A DNA stretch of 64,000 bases, taken from NCBI GenBank assembly GCA_033977485.1, contig CM066992.1:103242140-103306139 (forward strand). Reading direction: 5' to 3'. The position numbers were made by a program, and so were the translations under genes. Under the pieces are notes generated by a model that was not told the origin of the DNA, ran no database searches, and worked only from the letters and a program-made list of their open reading frames with translations. Each line of letters begins with the position of its first letter. Position 1 is the stretch's first letter. Below, in pieces: positions 10,535-22,714 of this stretch. The DNA is from Hydrangea macrophylla (Eukaryota > Streptophyta > Magnoliopsida > Cornales > Hydrangeaceae).

Positions 10535-13500
10535 TGTGGATACCGGCATTTGGGCCCACTTTTGTTTTTAAAATAATTTTTCAAATTCAAGTACAAAGAG
10601 TCGCCACTTAATTTTTAAAAGGAAAATTAAGAAACCATTTTGAAAGCAAACCGATCTTTTGCGAAACCAAAGATAAACTGGGTCCGGGGATTATGGAATG
10701 AAAGGGGAAGGAGCCCGGCGGACTAAAACACCCCCTTTCATCCTATCTCAAGATAGGCCTCTACTCAACATCCTTTTTAATCAAGTTATTAATCTAAGCA
10801 TGCCCTCAATTAATACATATATAGGTATACATAACACAAGCATGTTGGAAATGGTGTAAAATTGCTAACGGTAAAATATCATTCATAAGCCACGTAATTC
10901 AAATAGCAAACAACATGATATGCAATAGAGAACTAGAAAACATACCCGGGATCCAGCCGCGAATATTAAACGTGCAATGCATGCAAGAATAGAAATCCTA
11001 AGAAAAGGTCTCTATCACATATAAGCACATAAGGCAAGACCTAGTCTAAAGTGTCGCACATGGAGTTTGAAAATCAATTCAAAATCAAAGAAATGAATTA
11101 AACTAGAGAAGGGATGAGAAGTTGTACCTCAAATGCGCTACAAAACAAAGATTAGTACGCATGCCTTAGACAAGATATAATATCAAAGAGTAATTAATCC
11201 TAAGTCATGTTCAATTAGATTCATCTTAGACAAGAGATAAGTCCTACTTATGAATATTAACATGTATGAATGAATGCATGAATAAGAACAAGAATGGGAC
11301 ATGAATTTATTCACTAATTTGGATCACTAAGCCTCTGGGTTTAATCTAAATTATCATTATTCAAAACATGGTTTGAGTCCTAAGCCATTAAGAGACTATT
11401 TGAGTTGGAATAAATAAGATTAGACAAAAATGGTAGCAGTTTTTTTTTTAATTACAGAGAGCAGACCAGACGTTCAAAAATAGGAATAAAATACTTTCAA
11501 CGGTTGGATCTTAATGATTTTTGGATATGTTATGCCTCTGTGAGTCTAGTTTCTAACCCAAAAAGAAAATCGAGGTTTCAACGGTTAGATCTCCGGGAAT
11601 ACGGAAAATACTAGACCTCACTCAGGATTCTGCAACTCTCTATCCAGAGATCTTGTATGATTTTTTAAAAATAGCAAAAAAATCCGAATTGCTTCATTCT
11701 TTTTAGGGAATCTTCCTAACACATTAAGGTTCTTATAAAAAATTATTAGAGGTCATGAAAACTTGGTTAGAGTTCTGATCTATTAATTTTAAAATCGGTT
11801 TGCTGTTCTGAAACTATTCTGAAATTCTGGACAGATTGTGGTTGTCTCACAAAACTCATGATCAAACCATTCTAAGCATAAAGTCTTACCAAAACAAAAA
11901 TTACAGTGGTAAAACAATGTGTTATTGACACTTTCCCGTTGGTTTCACTTGATTTCAACGGTTAGATTTCGAACTAAAAATCTTTGATCAAAAACAGTTT
12001 GTGAACTCACTGTTTTCATTTTGCTAGTTCAACTTTATTTGTTAACCCCAACTATTAAATCATGAAGTTGGACTTAAACTAAACCATCTCTTCTACCATT
12101 TAATGGTCATTGAAGACTAAGGACATCTTTAGACCCATGGATTTTTGATGAAGTATGAAATGGACTTCACAAAATCTCAAACAATGAACTCAAACTTATG
12201 GACCAAAACTTGAGTTCAAATCATTACTCCTACCACTTGGTGGTCATTGGAGGCTAAAGACACACATACATGGAGGTTTTAGATGAAGTATGAAGAACTT
12301 CTCAAAACCTAAGGAAGAGATTAGTCTAAGCCATAGAGATGGACTTAAACTAAACTACTTCTCCTACCATTTGATGGTCATTGGAGACTAAAAACAACAA
12401 ATCTACTCTAATCTCCATGGAATATAGTATGAATTCCATAAGATTCATAGTAAAGAGATCCTAGTCATGAGTTGATACTAGCATCTCACCAACTATGTGT
12501 AGATTAAAATTATGATTCATTTTAATCTCCATCTAGATCATAAGATCATAGGAAACTAAGGAATCAAATTCAAAGAGTTTCAATGAGATATAGAAGATCT
12601 CATGAACCTCATGAATGAAGTAGAAATAAAGGAAATCAAAGTTTTATTTAGGAACACAAATTTCTTCAAAACTAATTTATCTCCAACCCAAGGCATTAAT
12701 TAGATCCAAATTAATTAGATGTCATGAGATTCAATCACAAGTTCTTGGTGGTGTGTGATGAAATGAGGTAAGAAGAGAGATTTTGAAAATGTGAAAAGTT
12801 CCTAGATCTAAGAACTTGTGATTGAATTATTATTATTATATATATATGAAGGCTTTACCTCTAGATCTTCTCAAAACTTGTAGGGATGTTGAGTTTCTCA
12901 AGCTTTTCCTCTTCTTCTTCCTCAAGCTTCAAGCTCCTTTAATGGTGATTTGATGGTTAGGTAGAGTTTTGGTGGGATTTGGGTAAAATAATTGGTAGAG
13001 TTTCTCTCTCTATATTTCTTTCCTCTAAAGCTCTCCCAATATTTTTTCTATATCATTCAAGTGTCTCCCCCAAAATGAGAGAAATGGGTTTTTTATAGAC
13101 TTTCATTACCTTAGGGGCTAAGATAAGGGTAGATAGGTCAATTTGGGGTGGGTTAGGAATATTCCATGGCATCTCTAACTCTCCATGGCACTTCTATGTA
13201 ATTCCAAGAAATTTGAAGGGCATTTAAGTTGGCTAGAATAAAGGAACATTCTAGAGCATCTTTAAAGCACATGGGAGATTAGTGCCCAACAAAGGGCTTT
13301 TTGGGTATTTACTTTGGATTAGGAATATGCCAAGGAATCTCTAACTCTCCAAATCACATGGGATACTTTCTTTTATTATTTTCCTTTTCTTATATATATA
13401 TATATATATATATATGTATAGACACATTTTTCATTTTAAATCTAAATTAATCATATGAGTCACCAAATAGTATCTTTTTCTTTTTTTTTTCTTTTTGAAT

Positions 13501-13784
13501 CTAAAAATATGAGAAACAATGTTATTTTTATAAAATATCATTATTATTATTATTTAATCTATTCTATTTTTTTTAGAAAGTAACCCATGATCTAGTGAGC
13601 TCGAGACAGATGGTCAGTGATTGGCCAAATCTAGGGATATTAGGAGCAAGTTTTGGGAGCTTGAAGCTTTTCAGAAGTCGAAGCGATGAACTTGAAGAAA
13701 ATCGTCGGGACATTATTCATCATTGATTTCTAGAGGTAAATCCCCCCTAAGTTTAATAGTTCGGTCAAAATTGGGGTGTCTACA
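10535..13784. mobile_element. Solo LTR (3,250 bp) inside chromovirus RT
   Basis: It separates KIDLRSG from SGYHQL of the RT and is flanked by a perfect 5-bp duplication TCAGG (10530-10534 and 13785-13789). It begins TGTGGATACC and ends GGTGTCTACA, imperfect inverted termini with the TG...CA ends of an LTR. I found no long ORF, internal LTR pair, PBS or polypurine tract, so a solo LTR is likelier than a complete element. A long non-coding LTR retrotransposon derivative remains possible. The minus-strand end TGTAGACACCCCAATTTTGA resembles LTR starts of Tat/Ogre-type gypsy elements, suggesting minus orientation. Holds an (AT)n run near 13391-13416. Confidence 0.8.
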
Positions 13785-16275
13785 TCAGGATATCACCAAT
13801 TGAAAGTCAAAGCAGAGGATGTAGAGAAGACCGCCTTTAGGACTCGCTATGGGCACTATGAATTTCTAGTGATGCTGTTTGGGGTTACTAATGCTCCTGC
13901 CTCCTTCATGGATTTGATGAACCGTGTATTCAAATTATATTTGGATGAGTTTGTTATTGTATTCATTGACGACATTCTCATTTACTTGAAGAGTTCGGAG
14001 GAGCATGAACAACATTTGAGACTAGTTATACAACGACTTTGAGATAAACAGTTGTTTGGGAAATTTAAGAAGAGCAAATTCTGGTTGACAAGTGTCACTT
14101 TTCTACGGCATGTGATTTCTAAAGAAGGTATTTCTATTGACCCACAGAAAATTGAAGCCGTTGTGAATTGGTTAAGGCCGACTAATGTGTCTGAGATTCG
14201 AAGTTTCTTAGGGTTGGCCGGATACTACAGAAGATTTGTCAAAGATTTCTCTAGAATCGATGACAAGGTTGATGAGAAAAGACGTACCGTTTGAATGGAA
14301 TAAAGAGTGTGAAGATTGCTTTGTAGCATTGAAGGAGAAGTTAACAACGGCACCGATACTTACAATTCTAACAGGTACCGAAAATTTTAGAATTTATAGC
14401 GATGCTTCTCATCAAGGTTTGGGATGTGTGTTAACGTAAGATGATAAAATAATAGCTTATGCTTCACGACAATTGAGATCTCACGAGAAAAATTACCCGA
14501 CACATGACTTGTAGTTAGCGGCAGTAATCTTTGTCTTAAAAATTTGGAGACATTATCTATACGGGAAAAATTGTGAAATCTTCACCAATCATAAAAGTCT
14601 AAAATACCTATTCACTTAGAGAGATCTTAATATGAGACAAAGAAGATGGTTGGAACTTATGAAAGACTATGACTTGAAGATTCAATGTCACCCGGGAAAA
14701 GCAAATGTAGTTGCCAATGCCTTAAGCCGAAAATCGTCAGAAAACTTAGCTTATGCCTTAACTGGACAGGAAAGGTTGGTGAAAGAATTTGAACAACAAA
14801 AACTTGAAGTGGTTCCCAGAATTGAAGGTGGGTTGATGGCTGCGATTGTTGCACAACCAAGTCTTATTCGTGAGATAAAGTCTAATCAACTACTAGATCC
14901 AGATTTCAAGAGGATTGCGGATGAATTACCTGAGGCTAAAAGGCCAAAAATTTAGTTTCCACGATGGTGTCTTAAAGTATATCAATCGTTTATATGTACC
15001 TAAAGTTGGGAATCTGAGAGATAAAGTTATGGAGGAAGCTCACAATACCATATATTTAGGACATCCGGGTAGTACAAAAATGTATTGAGACTTGCGAGAA
15101 ATTTATTGGTGGAGTGGTATGAAACGAGAAGTCGCAGAATATGTCGCCAAGTGCATGACTTGTCAAAAGGTAAAGATGGAACATCAACGACCCGGGGGAG
15201 GGAGATACCAGAGTGGAAGTGGGAACATATTATAATGGATTTCGTATCGGGATTTCCAAGATCTACAAAGTCTAATGATAGCATTTGGGTTATTATCGAC
15301 CGGTTGACTAAGTCAGCCCATTTCCTACCTATCAAGACCAAGGATCCCTCAAAACTTGTAGAGATTTATATCAGAGAGATTATACGGCTTCATGGAGCAC
15401 CAGTTTCGATAGTGTCGGACCGTGATACTCGATTTGTGTCAAGATTTTGGGAGAGCTTACAAAGAGCTATGAGAACATCTTTACATTTCAGTACTGCGTT
15501 TCATCCCCAGACTGATGGTCAATCCGAGAGGGTGATTCAGATTTTGAAGGATATGTTAAGGGTCTGTGTTATGGATTTTAAAGCTGATTGGGAATCTCAT
15601 TTGCCGTTGATTGAATTTTCTTACAACAACAACTTTCAAACTAGTATTGGAATGGCGCCTTATGAGGCATTGTACGGTAGAAAGTGTAGATCGCCGATTT
15701 GTTGGACAGAAGTTGGTGAAAAACAACTTTTGGGGCAAGAGATAGTTCAAATCACTACCGACAAGATTAGATTGATTAAACAACGGTTACAAACGGCTCA
15801 GAGTCATTATAAAAGTTATGCGAATACGGATAGAAGACCGTTGGAGTTTGAGGTTGGTGACTATGTGTTTTTGAAGGTATCGCCTTCAAAAGGTATAGCA
15901 CGGTTTGGAAAGCGAGGTAAACTCAGTTCAAGATACGTTGGACATTATTTGATACTTAATCGAGTAGGACCATTGGCTTATCGATTGGAATTGCCACAAG
16001 AGTTGGCGAATGTTCATAATGTGTTCCACGTGTCAATGCTTCGACGTTATGTGTCGGATTCGAAATATGTTATTGTTCTAGAACCATTAGAGATTCGGGA
16101 AAATTTGACTTACGTGGACCATCCGATACAAATTCTTGATAGGAACAATCAAGTGTTGAGAACCAACGTGATTCCACTCGTGATGGTGCAATGGCGAAGC
16201 CATTTGATTGAAGAAGCTACTTGGGAGCGGGAGGATGAGATTCGAGCAAAGTACCCGCACTTATTCGATTCTTGA
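13785..16275 (+). pseudogene. Chromovirus RT C-terminus, RNase H and integrase, decayed
   Basis: RT resumes SGYHQLKV and keeps the catalytic block [11 protein letters not shown] near 13955-13988. Stops follow: TGA 14040-14042, a TAA ending the frame at 14437-14439, TAG near 14513, TAG near 14618 and TAG 14953-14955. There is a frameshift near 14260. RNase H shows YSDASHQGLGCVL. The integrase zinc-finger region crosses another TGA at 15086-15088 and a frame change. An open stretch, about 15180-16275, then carries MDFVSGFP, IVSDRDTRFVSRFW, HPQTDGQSERVIQ and the C-terminal VFHVSMLRRYV and chromodomain-like region. The integrase half is much better preserved than the rest. Confidence 0.9.
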
Positions 16276-16306
16276 GGTAAGAGTAAGTTTGGTGACCAAA
16301 CTCCCA

Positions 16307-16323
16307 TTTGAGGGAGGGAGAAG
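16307..16323 (+). promoter_or_regulatory. Chromovirus polypurine tract
   Basis: TTTGAGGGAGGGAGAAG immediately precedes the TGTAACACCC start of the 3' LTR, the expected plus-strand primer site. Confidence 0.85.
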
Positions 16324-18833
16324 TGTAACACCCGTATGCAAGAAAGGGATTAATTATCATTTTTATATGAATTAATTAATATAATTAGTGTATAAAATAG
16401 ATTAAGGGGGGGCTTTGGACTCGCCCAGAAAAAAAGTGTTCAGAAGAGGGACACTAGTTGGAAAAGTCCCCAGTGGGACAGGTACTGGAATGGGACCCAG
16501 TGAAGGGCTTCAATAAAAATATTTGCATTTTACATTATTAAATGCATTTATGTGATTACATGAATATTTGTTTAAATGCTTTTATATTATATGATAATAC
16601 ATGTGTTAACAACTTGTATTAGTTTGGATACCCAAGTAAGGGTATAACTGAAAAAGACTTATAATTGGTAGGTGCGATAGCAACTTCACAAAATATATGG
16701 GACCCACGTTGGGACCCATGCGAAACTTAGACAAATACTCATAGGATAATTGGGTAGTTAGTGGAGTGTTTGGGGATTTCATAATAAAGAACTTAAGAAT
16801 TCCGGGGGTATAAATGAAAAGTTGAAAAAAATGTGGGAATGACACCACACATCATGCATGGCATATGTGTCAAGAGACTAATGAGTCTCTCAATTACCAG
16901 AAAATCAAAGAGAAGAAAGGTCGGGAGAGAAGACGGAGACGAGACGTTGATGTCGTTTTTCCGTCGTCCCGTCGCCGTCATTCGCCGGATTTACGATCTG
17001 AGACCACTTTCGGACTCGTGGAGGTGAGACGATCGTTCCTATACCTTTAATTTATGTATTAATTGTCGGGTTTTGGTAGCTCACACTAATCGGTGAGACG
17101 TCGTCTACCGAAATCTTGTAGGATACACTTTGGAAGAGAAACTGAGCTAATATTTGGTAAATTCAGCACTTCTCTAGCTTGAATTTTGGTAGATCTTGTT
17201 AAGGTGAGTTTTCTACACTAAATAATGGTTGCGTTTAACTATGTACAAGACATCAATGATATTAGAGTTAATGACTTATGCTTAGGAGCCAAGATATGTT
17301 CTTATTGTCTTGACTATTCATGCCTAGAAGACATGGAGATGTTAAAATGTGAATTGCATGTCAATTTGATGAAATTATATGTGCTTACATGTTTATGTGA
17401 TTATATGTCTATGTGGTATTCAATGAGCACCGAAAAAATGATTCATTGGTTGGGAGTAATAAGGGTGGTAAAGAGGAAGAATCCGAGAAATACGGAAGTG
17501 CAAGGAATAGAAGTGACCACGGGACCAAGGGAAGTCTTCGGGTCTGAATGAATCATTGAACCGGTGACTCGGCGATTACAAATATGATTTATGTGTTGAT
17601 TGTTGCATTGCACATGTTAAACATTCAGCCATGTTTAGATTACTCAATAAGCATAATGCTTAAGAAAATCGTTTTCCTTTTCTATTGTGGTAAATAACAA
17701 CCACCGCAGGTACGGAGCAATATCCGGAGAGGAAATAGCGTGCTCAGGAATGGGGGAGAGATGTAGGACTTGTAATTATGTTTATAACGTGTAATATAGT
17801 TTTGTGGGTTAGTCTCCTTGCCTTGTGGATTGAGACTTTGACTCATATGATTAATGTAAATTTGAAAGAACCTATGTAAGTTTCTATGTAATCGATTGGT
17901 TTATGTGTAAGTCGTATGGTTGGATCATTCCGACAAGTTCGGATACATGAGTTGTAGACTTTGGTCAAGTTTCTTTTTGTAACCAAATGTTTTGTAAGAT
18001 TTGACCCTCTTGTGGGAAGACTTTATGTAAATGCCTAACTTGATTCAAGAAAATCGAAGTTTATGATTTAGATGTTTGGTGATGTTTGAGAATGCTTGAA
18101 AATAGTTTTGATATGGTTCTTTAATGTTCCATGTTGTGGGTTGTAACTTGGTTTCATTTTCAACAAAGTTTCATGGGATATTAGGTTGTACCAAAAGTTG
18201 AGCTTCAAGTCTTGTTTTGATGCAAATGAAATAGCAATCATGGTTCAAAATATTTAGGAATGGTTATGTATGTTGATTGGTTTGTTAATGAAAGTTTTGA
18301 ACACTTGGGAGTGCTTTTAAAATGTTTTTGGAGGTGTCCACAAGGTTTGATGTGGTATTGGAGAAGTTTAGAACTTTTGAAACAGGGGTTTTCTGTCAAA
18401 AATTAGGTTCTGCAGGAACCGGATTGATCCGGGCCTTGAGCGGATCAATCCGAAGCTTCTGGAGGCACCAGAGATGACAATCTGTCAAAATCGGATCGAT
18501 CCGATTTTGGGCGGATCGATCCACTGGTCCAGATTCAGCGCCGACGGCTTTTACGGAAACGGACATAACTCTCTCTAGAAAACTCAGATTTGCGCACCAT
18601 TTTTTGCGTTTGAACCGGGACTTAAAGATCTACCTTTTGGTATAAAATTTGATATACCTTATTAATTACCATGTTACCCTTGGGGGCTATTTTGTAACAA
18701 TAGAGTTGTTTAATGTTGCTAAACACATGCGATTCTTAGTAATTCGCATGTTTCTTTACAAACTAATGTACTTGGACTCTTGTAGCATTGTTACACGTGT
18801 CCTAATCTGCACGAGGCGGGTTGGGGTGTGACA
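16324..18833 (+). repeat. Chromovirus 3' LTR (2,510 bp)
   Basis: Runs from TGTAACACCC after the polypurine tract to GGGGTGTGACA. Its right 1.38 kb matches 7003-8375. It contains the GGATCGATCC-like cluster (about 18421-18523) followed by the GACTTTTACGGAAACGGAC block also seen in two solo LTRs of this window. ORFs inside it (for example 17225-17551) resemble no protein and lie in LTR sequence. The base after the end starts TTGAG, the predicted target duplication. Confidence 0.9.
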
Positions 18834-19139
18834 TTGAGACTTGGGTTTCCACTTTTTGCTTTCAATAAGTAGACATCTGATAAGTGGTTTGGCAAATTTT
18901 CTTGCAATTTACTAGTTTTGTGCAACTAAGATGCATGTAAATAACTATATAATAGGATGAATAATGTTATATTTGCCAAATTTTATATTTCAAATGGTTT
19001 TCAAACACACGTGGTAGTGTGCCCATTATAGGCTTGAAAGGAGCGAAAGTAGAAAGTTGCATCTGATGATCCAAGTTCAAGTGGGGTTCGGGTGCAACGC
19101 CCCCGATAGTTGTAATTGTGTTTTAATTTGTACTTTACG
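18834..19139. other. Flank of chromovirus, nothing recognised
   Basis: AT-rich unique-looking sequence between the chromovirus 3' LTR and the palindromic repeat locus. No ORF, RNA gene or repeat structure noted. Confidence 0.4.
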
Positions 19140-20085
19140 CTTTTCACTCCAAAAGTCGTGAAATTTCACCACTTTGTTACCATGAAGTGAATTTATGCGT
19201 ACCTCATTGTTTTAAAAATGTGGTAAAAAAAAAGGTAGTGAAATTTCACCACTATGATGAAACACCACAAAGTCGCGAAATTTCACCACTTTCAATTTGT
19301 ACTTTATGATCTTCACTCCACAAAGTCATGAAGTGTTTTTGTGCATACATTTCTGTTTTAAAAGGTGCGCAAAAGTGTGGTGATTTTTATTTTTGTTTTT
19401 ATCAAAGTTAATGAAATTGTGATTATGTAATGAATTTCATAAATTTCACAAGTTTTGACATCCAAAATTAGAAGTGGTGAAATTTCACCACTATTTTAAA
19501 ATATGCTCAAAACAGTGGTGAAATTTCACCACTTTTGAATGTGGTAAAATTTGTTTATCAAAGTTAGTGAAATTATGATTGTGGTTATGAATTCCATAAA
19601 TTTCACAAGTTTTGACATCCAGAATTAGAAGCGGTGAAATTTCACCACTTTCACGAAACACCACAAAGTCGTGAAATTTCACCGCTTTCAATTTTGTACT
19701 TTATGTTCTTTACTCCACAGAGTCATGAAGTCTTTTTGTTCATACACTTCTGTTTTAAAAAGGTGTTGAAAAGTGTAGTGATTTTTTTTATTATTATTAT
19801 CAATGTTATGATTGTGATAATGAATTTCAGAAATTTCACAAGTTTTGACATCCAGAATTAGAAGCTGTGAAATTTCACTACTGTTTTAAAAGGTGGTCAA
19901 AATGTGGTAAAATTTCACCACATTCACATTTCTAGATTATACTCAGCACCCAAACTTGAATGGGTGAAATTTGTATTTATTAAAGTGGTGAAATTATGAT
20001 TGTGGTCAAGAATTTTATAAACCTCACATGTTTTGACATCCAACATTCGAAGAGGTGAAATTTCACCACTTTGTTACCATACAAA
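19140..20085. repeat. Palindromic GTGGTGAAATTTCACCAC repeat locus
   Basis: At least ten copies of GAAATTTCACCAC or near variants, two of them perfect 20-bp palindromes (19473-19492 and 19514-19533). They sit in longer modules. One, about 65 bp with 'tttcacaagttttgacatcc', recurs near 19431, 19590, 19820 and 20010. Another, with 'caccacaaagtcgtgaaatttc', recurs near 19150, 19260 and 19655. The order is that of a degenerate higher-order tandem array. No terminal repeats or target duplication found. Confidence 0.8.
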
Positions 20086-20460
20086 GATGAAATGTAAGCA
20101 TCACAAATTTTTTTCACCAAATTTGAATTTAATGATATCACAAATTTTCATATTCATATCCTACTATGCTTTGTCATCTACAAACAAAAAATTACAACTG
20201 ATCTGTCCAACTATCCAACTATTCTTTGTCATATACAAATAAAAAAGTACAACTGATTTGACTCCAACTTTGTCCAACTATCCAACTATATGCTTTGTCC
20301 AACTTTGTCCATCTCAGTTTAATTTTTACCGTTGTGTCGAAATCCCAATAGAAACAACATTTTTGCATCAATGAAACAACAGTTTCTCTGGGACTTTTAT
20401 CATTTGTGATTGTTTTTCTGACATAATCAAATTAAATAGAATAAATTTTAACAACATAAT
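20086..20460. other. Right edge of repeat locus, small duplications
   Basis: AT-rich DNA with short tandem duplications of 'ttgtccaactatccaacta' and 'caaataaaaaagtacaactgat' between 20180 and 20310. No gene seen. It ends with ATAAT, the left copy of the target duplication of the next solo LTR. Confidence 0.5.
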
Positions 20461-21969
20461 TGTAATACCCGTACCCAGAAAATGGAAGTAATATTTATTT
20501 TTCATGCATTAATTAGTATAATTAATTGCATGTGATATTTGGGTAAGTTGCAGTTACCCCGATTTGATAAGTGCTTTGAGAAGGGCACAATTGGATAGAT
20601 GTGAAATGGGACCCACGGGAATTCCAGATTAGATAAATTGCATTTAGTTGCATTTATGTGATTAAATGAATAATTGTTTAATTGTTTTCAATATTTTATT
20701 ACTAGTTATGATCTTTTATGGTGCCAATTTAGATACCCGTATGATGGCAAATTGGAATATGATTCATAACTAGTAGGCTAATTAGCAACTTTATAAAATA
20801 TTTGGGACCACTTTTGGAACTCATACGTGACATAGACACATACCCACTTAGATATTTGGTAGTTAATACAAAGTTTAGAGGATTTCATAATAGGACTTTA
20901 GAAACATATGCGGGTGTAAATAGAAATATAGAAAAAATATAACATATCCTCAAATGTATATGAGGATGTAGTTGGTCAGTGGCAATAAAAAAAAAAAAAA
21001 AAAAAGAGACAGAAGGTTGGAACAGAAGGGTTCAACGGGGACAGAAAAAAAAAGGGTTCCGCGCCATTTTGTCGCTGTAGCTTCGTCGTGTGACCTCTAT
21101 TTCGCGAATCGAATCCATATTCGGACTCGTGAAGGTGAGAGGGTTATTTTATTTTATTTTATTTTTTTTTTCAATTTTGGTAATATTTTTCCGCGACCCA
21201 TCTTAAGGGGTAATACATATATGTGATATATATATATGTAGGAATATCATTGGGAATAACTAAAGCTAGTTTTGCGAAGGAGTTTGGGATTTTTAGGCTT
21301 ATTTTGGATTTATTCGTGAGGTGAGTGTCCTAATCCCAAAATTTGATGTTTAGTATCTTTTAATTGTTATTAAATGCTTAGAATGCTTAATTTATGATTA
21401 AGTAGAAAAATATGTGATAATTTATTATTTAACATGTCTAAAATGTTAAAATTGCCATGTTGACATGTTGAGTTGCTTATGTGCTTATTTGGGTTAAAGG
21501 GTGTCAATTGATAATCACCATTATTTAGCCTGTATATAATGGACGCCCATTCCTCAGAGAAAAGGGGGATGATGATGAAGTCCTCAGAGAAAAGGGGACG
21601 GTGGTGACGACCACAACGAACTGACTACGGTCATATGAGAGTGTGTGATATCGCTTTTAAAGTGACGACAAAGTGAGAATGACCCAGAATCAAGAGTACA
21701 ATACGATGGTGATTATTATTTGACACGCCGACGACCATTTATTATTGTGAATGCTTAATTGGTGTTTATGATACATTAAATATTCTAATTGCATGATTAG
21801 TACCACGTACTCACTAAGCGAAAGCTTAATCAATTTTTGTGGCTAATGACCACGCAGGTACGGACGAGCATCACAGTGAGAAGCGTTGAACTGTGGGGAT
21901 TCTGGGATAGCTTGAGATTAATGGTTAATGTTTAATATGTTCATATGTAAATGAGTTTAGATGAGTAGC

Positions 21970-22652
21970 TGATACACCCAAATTTGACTCTATCCTATGA
22001 CCGAGCGGTTCAAACCAGCAGCCAGCCCATGTCCCGGTCAAATCATGTACAACTCCTCGGACAAGCATCATTCCGAGCGGTCTAGTCTACTCATCATCCC
22101 GAGCGGTTCATCCACGACCAGGCCAATGGGTCGGGAAAACCGCACAGGCACATCCCACAGCAAGAACAGCCCATCCGGCCCCACAGGGCATGATCCCGAG
22201 CATCCCAGGCGTGATCCCAAGCATTACGGGCAGTTTCCTACTCAAGCTAGAAGACTAATGGAAAGTGCAAACTATTTCCTAATCCAATTAGGAAACCCCC
22301 ACAATTAATGCCAATCTATATCAATTGGATTATATTTCCTTATCCATGTAGGAGTAGGTCTCTTGCATCTATAAAAGAGACCTCTCACCCCCCATTGAAG
22401 GGGCTGACTTTTCAGTCTACACAGCACCTCTATAGCATTCATCAACATGCCCGGCCGGCCTACGGTAGCTCCAAATTTGTTGGTTCACCACAGGCCCCTG
22501 GCTCTTTTACAGTATAGTGAACGTGCTCAGACATACACGTGGACGTAGGTACCTTCATTAACAGGGTCGAACCACATACATAAAATAGTCTCTCTCACAC
22601 TCTCTCTCCTTAAACTGCTCTACTTTATTCTTACCAAATTCTGGCATCATCA
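21970..22652 (+). repeat. 5' LTR of gag-only element
   Basis: 683 bp, TGATACACCC to GGCATCATCA, matching 25092-25765 with several percent differences and small indels. A TATA-like CTATAAAAGAGACC occurs near 22370. Two arms repeat 'tcccgagcggttcatcc'-type motifs. The ORFs in it are not conserved between the two LTRs. Confidence 0.88.
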
Positions 22653-22654
22653 GT

Positions 22655-22673
22655 TTGGCGCCGTTTGTGGGAA
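22655..22673 (+). promoter_or_regulatory. PBS-like site TTTGGCGCCGTTTGTGGGA
   Basis: It directly follows the 5' LTR. TTGGCGCCGT is the typical start of the primer-binding region in Tat/Athila-related gypsy and TR-GAG elements and differs from the TGGTATCAGAGC used by the other retrotransposons here. Confidence 0.7.
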
Positions 22674-22714
22674 ACGACAAGTCTTCTCATCAACAAATCT
22701 CTTGACTGATCGTT

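Larger units (their letters stand above)
7003..18833 (+). mobile_element. Ty3/gypsy chromovirus (Tekay/Del-like), interrupted
   Basis: It has a truncated 5' LTR (7003-8375), an initiator-Met PBS, gag, protease, RT, RNase H, integrase with chromodomain-like tail, a polypurine tract and a full 3' LTR (16324-18833). RT before integrase identifies Ty3/gypsy. The tail (HNVFHVSMLRRYV, then VQWRSHLIEEATWERE) fits chromoviruses of the Tekay/Del group. The left 1.1 kb of the 5' LTR is missing because the copia element entered there; it should resume left of the window. A solo LTR splits the RT. Several stops and frameshifts make it a dead copy. Confidence 0.92.
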
